The notes under the pieces were generated by a model. That model made no database searches and was not told the DNA's origin. It saw only the letters and a list, made by a program, of their open reading frames with translations. From Nocardioides solisilvae (GTDB lineage Bacteria > Actinomycetota > Actinomycetes > Propionibacteriales > Nocardioidaceae), in contig NZ_QHKX01000002.1 in NCBI RefSeq assembly GCF_003194625.1, positions 930,001-994,000 of the forward strand: 64,000 nt of DNA, read 5' to 3'. The translations under genes and the position numbers were made by a program. This document shows, in pieces, positions 43,432 through 52,337 of this stretch (the stretch's first letter is position 1; each line of letters starts with the position of its first letter).

Positions 43432-43540
43432 GCGTGAGGCCTTCCGTCGTCTGCGTCCGTCAGGCGGTCACGTCGGGGCACCCGTGCTCGGGGCAGCGTC
43501 GTGGCCGCGCCCGACACAACGTAGACGACGGCCCGGTTGA

Positions 43541-43564
43541 TTCCCCGTCGGTGCTGACGGGGAA
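43541..43564. terminator. Hairpin terminator downstream of the 43620-43988 gene
   Basis: A perfect 9-bp stem TTCCCCGTC / GACGGGGAA with a 6-nt loop, 56 bp past that gene's stop and 110 bp upstream of mshA. The remaining 188-bp gap shows nothing else. Confidence 0.7.
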
Positions 43565-43619
43565 CCGACCGGGTCGACGACGGTGGCGGCCCCGCGGGCG
43601 GTGGGCGGCTGGTGGTGCG

Positions 43620-43988
43620 TCAGACGGTCGCGCCGACGGGCTCCTGGACGCGTGGCTTGCCCTTGACGATCAGCCCGATGCCGACGAGCACCCACAGGAC
43701 GCCCACGATGCCGTGGAAGAGCAGGGCGGGCTCGGCGATCTCGGCGCGGACCATCTCGTAGATCGCCCAGAAGAGGGCGGGCGCGGCGAAGCCGACGACG
43801 ATGTCGAGCCAGAGCGCCTGGCCCTTCACCAGGGTCAGGCCCACGCAGACGAGTCCGAGGAGCACGAAAGCCAGGCCCGCGTAGCGCAGGACGTCGGAGG
43901 CGCTGCCCTCCGGCGACAGCAGCCAGCGAGCGATCCACACGAGTCCGCCGAGGAGGCCCAGTCCGCCACCCAGTTGACGTACGGTCAT
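43620..43988 (-). CDS. Small four-helix membrane protein
   Basis: 122 residues, almost entirely four hydrophobic helices (about 5-24, 34-54, 60-80, 90-110) with a short Lys/Arg tail. No family recognised. ATG 43988 has an AGGAAG ribosome binding site about 9 nt upstream. The leader contains two adjacent 12-bp direct repeats (CGACACGGCTsg, 44067-44090) of unknown meaning. Confidence 0.7.
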   Translation of the reverse strand: MTVRQLGGGLGLLGGLVWIARWLLSPEGSASDVLRYAGLAFVLLGLVCVGLTLVKGQALWLDIVVGFAAPALFWAIYEMVRAEIAEPALLFHGIVGVLWVLVGIGLIVKGKPRVQEPVGATV

Positions 43989-44105
43989 TGGTTTCCACTT
44001 CCTGTGAGGCAAAGCCACGGTTGGTCGAGGTGCTGTGATCCGAGGCGCAGCGACGCCCGTGCCCTCCGACACGGCTCGCGACACGGCTGCGGCCTCTGTC
44101 ACATT

Positions 44106-45026
44106 TTACCTACGTTCGGCCGTCGCGTGGTGAAACCGTTGAACCCATCTTCCTTGGTGCCGGAGCCACAAGGAGCTGCGCAGCGCCTGGCCGTCGGGCC
44201 CGAGGCTGCGCCAGAGCAGCAGGACGTGGCCGGGAGCGACCTCCTCGACCGAGACCACGTCGAGGGTCGTCTCCTCCCCGCCCGGCAGGGGGCCGACCTC
44301 GGCGAGCAGCTCCTCGCGGCTCCACAGGCGGCCCGACGCGCCCACCTCCTGCCACTGCGGGTGGAGCAGCGCCGCGACGGCCGCGCGGTCCGCCCGCACC
44401 TCGTCGGTGAGCAGGCTCCGCTCCAGGGCGACCACCTCCTCCTCGGGGGACGGGACGTGGTCGGGCGCCTCGGCGAGCTCGGAGAAGAGGTCGGGCTCGT
44501 CGGCGACCTGGCCACGGGAGGCCTCGGGGTGCGCGGTGCTGGCACCCGCGAAGCCGGGGCCGGGATCAGGTTCGCGCCCCTCCTTGAAGGCAAGGGCCGC
44601 GCCGGTGGCGAGCCGGTCGGCGTGCTCGTTGAGCACGTGGCCGGTGTGGCCCTTGACCCACTCGAAGGTGACGCGGCGCCCCGCCATGGCCGCGTCGAGC
44701 GCCTTCATCAGCTCGACGTTCATGACGGGCTTGCCGTCGCCCTTCTTCCAGCCGCGCCGCTTCCACCCCGGCATCCACTTGGTGATCGAGTTGATGACGT
44801 AGGTGCTGTCGCAGATCACGTGCAGGTCGTCGTCGAGGTGCGCGCTCTGCTGGAGCAGGTCCAGGACAGCCATCAGCTCGCCCATGTTGTTGGTCCCGTC
44901 GGGCCAGCCGCCGCACGCCCACCGTTCGCCGTCGACGTACCACCCCCAGCCCGCGGGACCGGGGTTGCCGAGGGCCGAGCCGTCTGCCGCAGCGATGATC
45001 GTCACGACCGGGGATCCTGCCATCAT
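44106..45026 (-). CDS. Ribonuclease HI fused to a DUF4440/SnoaL-like domain
   Basis: 306 residues. Residues 1-150 are RNase HI with the four catalytic acids: Asp15 (AADGSALGNPGPAGWG), Glu50 (NNMGELMAV), Asp73 (VICDSTYV) and Asp137 (LNEHADRLA), plus the basic protrusion WMPGWKRRGWKKGDGKPV. It cuts RNA in RNA-DNA hybrids. After an acidic linker, residues about 200-306 form a DUF4440/NTF2-like domain (ERSLLTDEVRADRAAVAALLHPQWQEVGASGRLWSREEL). The fusion is unusual. ATG 45026 or 45023; it lies 8-11 bp from the divergent SDR start. Confidence 0.85.
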   Translation of the reverse strand: MMAGSPVVTIIAAADGSALGNPGPAGWGWYVDGERWACGGWPDGTNNMGELMAVLDLLQQSAHLDDDLHVICDSTYVINSITKWMPGWKRRGWKKGDGKPVMNVELMKALDAAMAGRRVTFEWVKGHTGHVLNEHADRLATGAALAFKEGREPDPGPGFAGASTAHPEASRGQVADEPDLFSELAEAPDHVPSPEEEVVALERSLLTDEVRADRAAVAALLHPQWQEVGASGRLWSREELLAEVGPLPGGEETTLDVVSVEEVAPGHVLLLWRSLGPDGQALRSSLWLRHQGRWVQRFHHATAERR

Positions 45027-45033
45027 GGCGCCC

Positions 45034-45822
45034 ATGAGCCCATCCACCCCCACCCTCCCCTCCGGCACCCGCCTCGCCGTCGTCACGGGGGCGAGCAGCG
45101 GGATCGGCGCCGCGACCGCCCGCGCGCTCGCCGCGGCCGGATTCCACGTCGTCTGCGCGGCCCGTCGGCTCGACCGGCTCGAGCCGCTCGCGGCCGAGAT
45201 CGGCGGCACCGCCGTGGCCTGCGACGTCACGGCCGACGAGTCGGTGACCGAGCTCGCCGCGGCCGTCGCGGGGCTGACCGGCGGGGCGCCGGGCCGGCTC
45301 GACGTGCTGGTCAACAACGCCGGCGGGGCGATCGGTCTCGAGCCGGTCGAGGCCGCCGACGTCGAGGCCTGGCAGCGGATGTACGACGTCAACGTGCTCG
45401 GCGTCCTGCGGGTTACGAAGGCGCTGCTCCCGGCGCTGCGGGCCAGCGGCGACGGCGTGCTGGTCAACGTCGGCTCCACCGCCGGGCGGGTCGCCTACGA
45501 GGGCGGGGCCGGCTACACCGCCGCCAAGCACGGCCTGAAGGTGATGACCGAGACGCTGCGCCTCGAGCTGGTCGGCCAGCCGGTCCGGGTGAGCGAGGTG
45601 GCGCCCGGGATGGTGGCGACCGAGGAGTTCTCCCTCAACCGGTTCGGCGGCGACGCCGACCGGGCGGCCGGCGTCTACGAGGGCGTGCCCGGCCCGCTGG
45701 TCGCCGAGGACGTCGCCGACGCGATCGCCTGGATCGCCACCCGGCCCGCGCACGTCAACATCGACGAGCTCGTGATCAAGCCCCGCGCCCAGGCGGCGCA
45801 GCACAAGGTGCACCGGGTCTGA
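45034..45822 (+). CDS. SDR family NAD(P)-dependent oxidoreductase
   Basis: 262 residues. Cofactor loop TGASSGIG (18-25), basic AARR after strand 2 suggesting NADP, NNAG at 94-97, Ser148 and the YTAAK pair Tyr161/Lys165. C-terminal pattern VAPGMVATEEFSLNRFGGD and HVNIDELVIKPRAQA resembles YdfG/serine dehydrogenase-like SDRs. CATCAT (45021-45026) ends 7 nt before ATG 45034, inside the divergent RNase H start. Confidence 0.88.
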   Translation: MSPSTPTLPSGTRLAVVTGASSGIGAATARALAAAGFHVVCAARRLDRLEPLAAEIGGTAVACDVTADESVTELAAAVAGLTGGAPGRLDVLVNNAGGAIGLEPVEAADVEAWQRMYDVNVLGVLRVTKALLPALRASGDGVLVNVGSTAGRVAYEGGAGYTAAKHGLKVMTETLRLELVGQPVRVSEVAPGMVATEEFSLNRFGGDADRAAGVYEGVPGPLVAEDVADAIAWIATRPAHVNIDELVIKPRAQAAQHKVHRV

Positions 45823-45892
45823 GCGACCGGGCCCCGCGCCGGGCCATGCTCTGGCGGCCGGCGGACGGACGGCCGGCGTCCGTCGGCCAGGG

Positions 45893-46585
45893 TCAGTCGG
45901 TCAGGGCCCGGTCGAGGGCGGCCTTGACGTGCAGGGTGGTGCAGCCGAGCACGGGCAGCTCGACGTCGGCCTGGCGGACGAGGAGCTCGAGCTCGGTGCA
46001 GCCGAGGATCACCCCGCCGGCGCCGGCGTCCCACAGCTCCTCGACCATCGCCACCACCTGGCGACGCGAGTCGTCGACGACCTTCCCGTGGACCAGCTCG
46101 TCGTAGATGATCCGGTCGAGGGTGGCGTGGTGCCGCTCGTCGGGGACCACGACCTGCAGGCCGTGGGAGGCGATCCGGTCGGTGAAGAAGCTGCGCGACA
46201 TCGCGAAGCTGGTCCCGAGCAGGCCCACCGACTCCAGCCGGTGCTCGGCGCAGTCGGCGGCGACCACGTCGGCCAGGTGGAGCAGCGGCACGTCGATCGC
46301 CGCCTCGACCTGCTCGGCGACCCGGTGGAACGCCGTGGTGCACAGGAGCAGGAAGTCGGCCCCGGCCCGCTCGGCGCCGCGCGCCGCGTCGGCGAGGATC
46401 GTGGCGACCTCGTCCCACCGCTCCTGCTCCTGCAGGGCGGTGACCTCGGCGAAGTCGACCGAGACCATGACGGAGCGCGCGGACGCCAGCCCGCCGACCC
46501 GCTCCTCCACCCCCTCGTTGAGGAGCTTGTAGTACACCGCGCTGGATTCCCAGCTCATGCCGCCGACGAGTCCGATGGTCTTCAC
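45893..46585 (-). CDS. Aspartate/glutamate racemase family protein
   Basis: 230 residues: IGLVGGMSWESSAVYYKLLNEGV at the start, FLLLCTTAFHRVAEQVEAAIDVPLLHLADVV with the first active-site region, and VILGCTELELLV with the second catalytic Cys. Where many relatives have CTNTMH, this one has CTTAFH, so Asn-Thr-Met is changed and the exact substrate is uncertain. GTG 46585 has CAGACT (46593-46598) ending 7 nt before it. Confidence 0.87.
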   Translation of the reverse strand: MKTIGLVGGMSWESSAVYYKLLNEGVEERVGGLASARSVMVSVDFAEVTALQEQERWDEVATILADAARGAERAGADFLLLCTTAFHRVAEQVEAAIDVPLLHLADVVAADCAEHRLESVGLLGTSFAMSRSFFTDRIASHGLQVVVPDERHHATLDRIIYDELVHGKVVDDSRRQVVAMVEELWDAGAGGVILGCTELELLVRQADVELPVLGCTTLHVKAALDRALTD

Positions 46586-46616
46586 CCGGGCCAGTCTGCC
46601 AGTTGCCGCTCCCGGA

Positions 46617-47336
46617 TCAGGCAGTCGCGTCCGGGTTCGCGCACCACGCGGCTGCCTCGGCGAGGCAGCGGGCGAAGGGGACGGGCGCGCTGGCCATCGG
46701 CCAGTGGCCCGCGTCGAGGTCGACCAGCCGCAGCCGGGTCGCCTGCTGGAGCTCGGGCACGTCGCCCGCGATCCACTCCCGGGCCTGCTCGGGCGTGAAC
46801 TCGCAGCAGACGAGCACCACGGGCACGTCGCGACGCCTCGCGTCGGTGTAGCGCACCGTCGAGGTGGTCACGCTGTGCGGCACCGGCAGCGTGAGGGCGG
46901 CGAGGGCGGCCCGGGCCTCCGCGTCGAGGTCGGCGATGCCGGGCCCCTCGAAGGGCTCCCACCCCGGGAAGGGCACGACGTCGTCGGCGGGCGGGAAGAA
47001 GTCGGCGTACGCCGTCCCGTCGGTGGTCGGCACCCCGCCGACCAGCACCACCCCGGCGACCCGGTCGAGGCGCGCGTCGGCCGCGGCCCAGGCCAGGGTC
47101 GACGCCGCGGAGTGGCCCACCACGACGACCTGCTCCCCCTCCGGCGTCGCGTCCACCTCGGCGACGACGGCGGCCAGCTGGTCGTCGAGGGTGGTCGCAC
47201 GTCCCTCGGGCGCGGGGGCACCCTGCCCCGGCAGCGAGACCGGCACCCCGTCGACGGCCAGCTCCGCGAGCGCCGGGACCACCTCCGCCCACGCCCGCGC
47301 GTCCAACCAGAGCCCTGCGACCAGCACCGTCCTCAT
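46617..47336 (-). CDS. Alpha/beta fold hydrolase
   Basis: 239 residues: VLVAGLWLDARAWAEVVPAL (oxyanion region), DQLAAVVAEVDATPEG, nucleophile elbow GHSAAS, AGVVLVGGVP and the catalytic His in DAGHWPMAS. It resembles actinobacterial RsbQ/esterase-like hydrolases. ATG 47336 has a GGAGGA ribosome binding site 5 nt upstream. It is divergent from a WYL-type regulator that may control it. Confidence 0.86.
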   Translation of the reverse strand: MRTVLVAGLWLDARAWAEVVPALAELAVDGVPVSLPGQGAPAPEGRATTLDDQLAAVVAEVDATPEGEQVVVVGHSAASTLAWAAADARLDRVAGVVLVGGVPTTDGTAYADFFPPADDVVPFPGWEPFEGPGIADLDAEARAALAALTLPVPHSVTTSTVRYTDARRRDVPVVLVCCEFTPEQAREWIAGDVPELQQATRLRLVDLDAGHWPMASAPVPFARCLAEAAAWCANPDATA

Positions 47337-47448
47337 GCGTTCCTCCGTCGTCCCGTCGGCGTCTCGCCGTGTCGTCCTGGTCCACGCTAGGGGCCATTCC
47401 GGACGATCTACTTCCGGTGTCTGCGGCCGAGGTCGTAGCGTCCTCGCC

Positions 47449-48453
47449 ATGACCGATGTGACGGACCCGGAGACCGGCCCCGCGCCCGAGTCCGGGCGCA
47501 CCGCCCCGACCGCTCGGGCCCTGCGCGCCCTCGAGCTGCTCCAGGCGCGCCCCGGCACCACCGCCGCCCAGCTCGCCAAGCGCCTCGGCGTGACCGAGAG
47601 GGCCGCGCGCCGGTACGTCGCGATCCTGCGGGAGGCCGGCGTCCCGGTGACCTCGGTGCGCGGCCCGTACGGCGGCTACCGGCTGGGGCGTGGCACCCGG
47701 CTGCCGCCGGTCAGCTTCACCCAGGCCGAGGCCCTGGTGCTGGTGATGGCCGTGCTGGAGGGCGACCCCGCCGGCACGGGGAGCGACGGCCCGGTGGGCG
47801 CCGCACTGGGCAAGGTGGTCCGCGCGCTGCCCGAGGGGGTCCGGGAGCGCGCCGCCTCCCTGCACGCGCACGTGGCGGCCACCCCCGACCGGACCCGCCC
47901 CCGCACCGACCCCCACCTCGCCAGCCGGCTCGTGGCCGCGGCCGCGGCCGCGGAGCGCGTCCGGCTCGGCCGCCGGGACCCGGCGACGGGCGGGCTGCGG
48001 GAGTCGGTGGTCGACCCGTGGGCGGTCGTGGTGCGCTACGGCCGGTGGTACCTGCTGGGCCACAGCCACCACGCCGACGCCGTCCGCACCTGGCGGATCG
48101 ACCGCCTCGTCAGCGTCGACACGACCGGCGAGACGTTCGTGCCGCCCGCCGACCTCGATCCTGTAGCCGCGCTGGCCGAGCACCTCGCCTCGGGGTGGGA
48201 GCTGCCGACCCGGGTGCTCATCGACGCTCCCCTCGACGAGGTCAGGCCGTGGGTCTCCTCCCACCTCGGGCGACTCGAGGAGCACGGCACCGGCACGCTG
48301 CTGGTCGGCACGACCCGCAACCCGCAGGCCTATGCCGCCGAGGGGCTGGCCCGGGTGCCGTTCCCCTTCCGCGTCGTCGAGGGGCCGAGGTTGCGGGAGG
48401 CCGTCGCCGAGGTGGCCGATCGGCTCGCGGCGGCCGTGCGCGAGGAGGCCTGA
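47449..48453 (+). CDS. YafY-type HTH/WYL-domain transcriptional regulator
   Basis: 334 residues. HTH_11 domain (about 25-80: RALRALELLQARPGTTAAQLAKRLGVTERAARRYVAILREAGVPV), GPYGGYRLGRGTRLPPVSFT, the WYL domain (about 160-240: VDPWAVVVRYGRWYLLGHSHHADAVRTWRIDRLVSV) and a C-terminal WCX domain. It probably responds to a small ligand or nucleic acid. TAGCGT (47436-47441) ends 7 nt before ATG 47449. A target could be the divergent hydrolase gene. Confidence 0.9.
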   Translation: MTDVTDPETGPAPESGRTAPTARALRALELLQARPGTTAAQLAKRLGVTERAARRYVAILREAGVPVTSVRGPYGGYRLGRGTRLPPVSFTQAEALVLVMAVLEGDPAGTGSDGPVGAALGKVVRALPEGVRERAASLHAHVAATPDRTRPRTDPHLASRLVAAAAAAERVRLGRRDPATGGLRESVVDPWAVVVRYGRWYLLGHSHHADAVRTWRIDRLVSVDTTGETFVPPADLDPVAALAEHLASGWELPTRVLIDAPLDEVRPWVSSHLGRLEEHGTGTLLVGTTRNPQAYAAEGLARVPFPFRVVEGPRLREAVAEVADRLAAAVREEA

Positions 48454-48460
48454 CTCCCCG

Positions 48461-49894
48461 TCAGGCGGGACCGCCCAGCTCGGCGACGAGGTCGGCGAGC
48501 CGCCGCAGCTCGCCGGTCAGCGCGGTCTCGGGGACGCACAGCGGCTCCAGGCCCGGGAGCTCGAAGGTGTAGACGAAGGCGTCGGGCACCGGCGGGTCCG
48601 GCTGGACCCGGACCCGTCGGGCGGCGTCGACGAGCTCGGCCAGCTCGCCGGCCCGCACCTCGGGCGGCAGCGCGGCGAGGTCGAGCTCGGCGCTGGTGGT
48701 CAGCCCCGTGAACCCGCCCGACCGTCGCACGCAGAGGCGGCCGGCCGCCGGGACCGGCTCCACCTCGACGGGTGCGGACCGCGGCGCTTCGGTGGGTCGA
48801 GGGCGAGACGGCCCGGCGGCGCTGTCGACGGCGGGCACGACGCCGACCTCGGTCCAGGCGTCGGCGACCACGGCGGCGGCCGCGTCGTCGAGCACCTCGG
48901 CGGCCGCGGCCACGGTGGCGGCGGCGAACCCGGCGAAGTCGCTGCGGGGGCCGACGAGGTCGCCGACCAGCGCGGCGTACCAGACCTGGCCCGCCCGCTC
49001 CCAGGTCCGACCGCCCAGGCGGGTGGCGGCCAGGTGGAAGGCGCGGTTGGGGATGCCGGAGTTGAGGTGCACGCCGCCGTTGTCCTCAGTGGTGACGACG
49101 AGGTCGTCGAGGTGGCCGACCTGCGGGTCCCGCCCCAGCACGGGGTCGTCGTACGCCGTGCCCGGCGCGGCCATGTCGCGCAGGGCGCGGGCCCGGATCC
49201 CGGGCAGGAAGAGGCCCTCCCCGACCAGCCAGCTGCCCTCGTCGGCCTCCTGCCCGGCGAGCCACTGGAGCAGGCAGGCGGCGAAGACGTCGGCCACCGA
49301 CTCGTTGAGCGCGCCGCTCTGGTCGGCGTAGACGAGCCTCGCCGAGCCGTCGACCACCGCGTGGCCGAACTCGTGGGCCAGCACGTCGACGGGCTTGGTG
49401 AACCGGTCGAAGACCTCGCCGTCGCCGTCGCCGAAGACGAGCTGGTGGCCGTCCCAGAAGGCGTTGTCGTAGTGCTCGCGGTAGTGGACCGTGAGCGAGA
49501 CGTAGGCGCCGGCGTCGTCGTAGGAACGGCGGCCGAAGACCTCGGAGAAGAGGCGCAGCGTGGCGTCGATCCCCGCGGCTGCCTCGTCGACGGCGACGTC
49601 GCCGGTCGCCTCCTCGCCGGCCCGCCGGGCGGGCCGGCCCGGCAGCCGCGTCCCGCGCTCGGCGTCGTGGACGGTCCAGGCCACCCGGGCGAGCGTCGAC
49701 GAGGACCCCAGCTCGGTCGTGTGCACCGCGAAGCCGCCGCGCGACCCCTCGGTCCGGCGCGCGTCGCGGAAGCCCGCGTCCACGCGGAGCGTGTCCTGGC
49801 TGAGCGCCGCCGCCCGCTGGGCCGAGGACCGCGCGATCCCCTGCAGCAGGTAGGGCGGCACGAAGCCGCACCTCGTCCCCGTCGTCCCCGTCAT
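48461..49894 (-). CDS. M4 (thermolysin/protealysin-like) metallopeptidase fused to an emfourin-like inhibitor domain
   Basis: 477 residues. It starts with the short protealysin-type propeptide motif (CGFVPPYLLQGIA). Zinc site HEFGH at 174-178 and NESVAD (Glu198) are present, with the substrate-side VHLNSGIPNRAF. After a Pro-rich linker, residues 386-477 (RLCVRRSGGFTGLTTSAELDLAALPPEV) look like emfourin, the inhibitor that Serratia encodes next to protealysin. No signal peptide is visible, as in protealysins. ATG 49894 overlaps the upstream stop (ATGA) and has a GGGGGAGGA ribosome binding site. Confidence 0.88.
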   Translation of the reverse strand: MTGTTGTRCGFVPPYLLQGIARSSAQRAAALSQDTLRVDAGFRDARRTEGSRGGFAVHTTELGSSSTLARVAWTVHDAERGTRLPGRPARRAGEEATGDVAVDEAAAGIDATLRLFSEVFGRRSYDDAGAYVSLTVHYREHYDNAFWDGHQLVFGDGDGEVFDRFTKPVDVLAHEFGHAVVDGSARLVYADQSGALNESVADVFAACLLQWLAGQEADEGSWLVGEGLFLPGIRARALRDMAAPGTAYDDPVLGRDPQVGHLDDLVVTTEDNGGVHLNSGIPNRAFHLAATRLGGRTWERAGQVWYAALVGDLVGPRSDFAGFAAATVAAAAEVLDDAAAAVVADAWTEVGVVPAVDSAAGPSRPRPTEAPRSAPVEVEPVPAAGRLCVRRSGGFTGLTTSAELDLAALPPEVRAGELAELVDAARRVRVQPDPPVPDAFVYTFELPGLEPLCVPETALTGELRRLADLVAELGGPA

Positions 49895-50532
49895 CTCGTC
49901 CTCCCCCTGTCCGTCCCGGACGCGGACGCCCCGGGCCCCTCCCTGCGCGCCGCGCGCCGCCGGCGCCACCGCAGGACCACCACCACGCCCGCGCCGAGGA
50001 CCGCCGCCAGGACCACCAGCAGCACCACGACCAGCACCGGCCAGAAGACCGCGGCCAGCGCCAGCCCCACCGAGAAGCCGTCCTCGGCGGTGGAGACGAC
50101 CGGTGTCGCCGTGCCGAGGGAGCCCGCGTCGATCGCCGGGCGGGCCACCGCCTTGCCGCCGTGCACCACCGCCGAGACGACCACCCCGACGACGACCCCG
50201 AGCCACGGGTTGTCGGCGAACCAGCCGGTGGACTCCTCCAGGTCTTCCGCTGCCTGGGTCGCGGCGAAGACCAGCCCGCCCGTGGCGGGGCGGATCGCGG
50301 TCTGGATCGCGTCGTTGACCGAGTCGACGACCGGGATCTTGTCGAGCACGACCTCGACGAGCAGCAGCAGCGCGCCGATGCCGATGGCCCACCAGGACTC
50401 GATCCACGCATAACCCTCGGGCAGCGTGATCGCGTCGGTGAACCGCGCGACCAGCGCCACCACGAGGAACGGGATGTAGGCGTTCAGCCCGGCAGCGGCC
50501 GAGAGGCCGGTCCCGGTGAGGGCGGCGAGCAT
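49891..50532 (-). CDS. DUF4126 family membrane protein
   Basis: 213 residues with several hydrophobic helices. The opening ALTGTGLSAAAGLNAYIPFLVVALVARF and KIPVVDSVNDAIQTAIRPATGGLVF are typical DUF4126 segments; VVSAVVHGGKAVARPAID follows and the tail is basic. Function unknown. ATG 50532 is chosen for its GAGGAGGA ribosome binding site. It overlaps the M4 protease gene by 4 bp, suggesting an operon. Confidence 0.82.
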   Translation of the reverse strand: MLAALTGTGLSAAAGLNAYIPFLVVALVARFTDAITLPEGYAWIESWWAIGIGALLLLVEVVLDKIPVVDSVNDAIQTAIRPATGGLVFAATQAAEDLEESTGWFADNPWLGVVVGVVVSAVVHGGKAVARPAIDAGSLGTATPVVSTAEDGFSVGLALAAVFWPVLVVVLLVVLAAVLGAGVVVVLRWRRRRAARREGPGASASGTDRGRTR

Positions 50533-50605
50533 GCGGTCCTCCTCGAGCAGTGCCGGTGCGTGGGAACACCGTGGCACGCGCCACCGACAGCCGCCAGCCC
50601 CCTGC

Positions 50606-51379
50606 TCAGTCCGCCGGACGCGCCCCCGGTCGGGGCAGCGCCTCCCCTGTCCGCTGCTCCCGGGCCAAGGACACGAGGCCCGCCGCCAGCGGTCGCCACG
50701 TGGCGGCCAGCTCGGCGCGCGCCGCAGCGATCGCGGCGAGCTCGGCGTCGGTGTCGATCCCGCGCTCGAGGTGGTCGGCCCGGTCGCCGTCCGCCCAGGC
50801 GGCCACCACGTGCTCGTCGGCCTCCGGGTGCAGCTGGACCCCCCACGCGCGGTCGGCGTACCGGACCACCTGCGGGGCGCCGTCCGCGGTGCCGGCCAGC
50901 ACCCGTGCCCCCGCGGGCAGGGCGGTCACCACGTCGTTGTTCCAGTGGATCCCGCGCGCCCGCGGCGCGGCGGCGGCGACCGGCCCGAGCAGGGGGTCGT
51001 CGGCCGCCTCGGAGGTCCAACCGACGGGGCGCAGACCGGCGGTCTGGCCCGCGGGGTTCCGCTCGACCCGGCCGCCCAGCGCCACCGCGGCGAGCTGGTG
51101 GCCCAGGCAGACGCCGAGGGTGGGCACGCCGCTGGCGACCGCGTCCCGGACCAGCCGCCGCGCCGCCGGCAGCCAGGGGGCGACCGCGTCGTCGTACGCC
51201 CCCATCTCGCCGCCCAGCACCAGCAGGGCGTCGTGCTCCTCCAGCACCGGGACCGGCTCGTCGCTCACCCACGCGTGCCAGGTCCGCAGGTCGCTCCCCT
51301 CGGCGGCCAGCCACTCGCCGAGCAGCGCGGGCGGGCACGTCGCCTGGTGCTCCACCACGAGGATCCGCGGCTCAGCCAC
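50606..51379 (-). CDS. Type 1 glutamine amidotransferase
   Basis: 257 residues of class I GATase fold: LLVLGGEMGAYDD, catalytic Cys in TLGVCLGHQLAAVAL (near 91), GVQLHPEADEHVV with the catalytic His/Glu. It hydrolyses glutamine or a related gamma-glutamyl compound; the synthetase partner is unknown. GTG 51379 overlaps the stop of the MBL-fold gene by 8 bp, forming a ferritin-MBL-GATase operon. Confidence 0.88.
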   Translation of the reverse strand: MAEPRILVVEHQATCPPALLGEWLAAEGSDLRTWHAWVSDEPVPVLEEHDALLVLGGEMGAYDDAVAPWLPAARRLVRDAVASGVPTLGVCLGHQLAAVALGGRVERNPAGQTAGLRPVGWTSEAADDPLLGPVAAAAPRARGIHWNNDVVTALPAGARVLAGTADGAPQVVRYADRAWGVQLHPEADEHVVAAWADGDRADHLERGIDTDAELAAIAAARAELAATWRPLAAGLVSLAREQRTGEALPRPGARPAD

Positions 51380-52334
51380 CGCCCGCTCCCCCGGCGTCGG
51401 GCAGCAGGCCCCACGGGTCGCACCGCTCCCACAGGTCGGGCATCCGCAGCACCACGCCGTCGCGGTCGGCGAGCAGCCGCAGCCGCTCGACGGAGGCGTC
51501 CAGGTCGTCGCCGGCGTACGGCAGGGCGCGCAGCGGGGCGGTCACCGGGCGGAAGAAGTCGTCCCAGTGGACCAGCACCGCCACCCGGGCGCCGACCTGA
51601 CCCACGGTCTCGTCCCAGTAGCGGTCGACGTAGGCGTGGTCCATCAGGCCGAGCTGGCCGACCCCGAGGTAGACGACGTCGGCGGCGTGTCCGGCGAGGT
51701 TGCCCGGGATGCACCCGGCCGACCCCTGCACCATGAGCCGTCGCCCGCTGGGGAGGTGGTGGACGAGCGTCGACCAGGCCTCGCCGCAGCGGTACGCCGT
51801 GGTGCGCGCGCGCCGCGGCACCGGTGCGGTGATCTCGCCGGGGTAGCGGTCGGGCGGGCAGTGCGATCCCTCGACGAGCGTGACCTCGTAGGCGCCGAGG
51901 GTCAGCGGCTCCCCGGGGTGCGCCAGGACGACGGACTGCTCCGGGAGCCCGTGGCCGCGGGCGACGTGCGTGGTCGACTCCCCGCCGACCACCACCGCAC
52001 CCGTGCGGGCTGCGACGGTGGCGGAGTCGAGGACGTGGTCGTAGTGGGTGTGCACGGGGAGCACCGCCTCGAGCCGGTCGATCCCCGCCCGGCCCAGCGC
52101 CTCGTCGATCCGCGCCTGGTCGGGCTCGAGCCGGCCCAGCCCCACCTTGAGCAGGCCCGGCCGGGAGAAGAAGCCGTCGGTGAGCAGCGCCGACTCCCCG
52201 TCGTCGACCAGGACGGTGCTGACCCCGAGCCAGGCGACGGACGGGCCGGCCCCGGCCCCGACCCCCGCGGCGCGCGGGAGCCCGCGCAGGTGGTCGTGGG
52301 CCGCGAGGTCGGGCCGGCCCAGGCGCAGCCGCAC
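51372..52334 (-). CDS. MBL-fold metallo-hydrolase
   Basis: 320 residues. It has the metal motif HTHYDHVLD (HxHxDH) near residue 96, VVGGESTTHVARG, SHCPPDRYPGEI, VVYLGVGQLGLMD and a late His in LVHWDDFF. It is similar to UlaG/lipoprotein-linked MBL hydrolases; substrate unknown. GTG 52334 begins 3 nt after the ferritin stop. Confidence 0.85.
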   Translation of the reverse strand: MRLRLGRPDLAAHDHLRGLPRAAGVGAGAGPSVAWLGVSTVLVDDGESALLTDGFFSRPGLLKVGLGRLEPDQARIDEALGRAGIDRLEAVLPVHTHYDHVLDSATVAARTGAVVVGGESTTHVARGHGLPEQSVVLAHPGEPLTLGAYEVTLVEGSHCPPDRYPGEITAPVPRRARTTAYRCGEAWSTLVHHLPSGRRLMVQGSAGCIPGNLAGHAADVVYLGVGQLGLMDHAYVDRYWDETVGQVGARVAVLVHWDDFFRPVTAPLRALPYAGDDLDASVERLRLLADRDGVVLRMPDLWERCDPWGLLPDAGGAGGG

Positions 52335-52337
52335 CGG

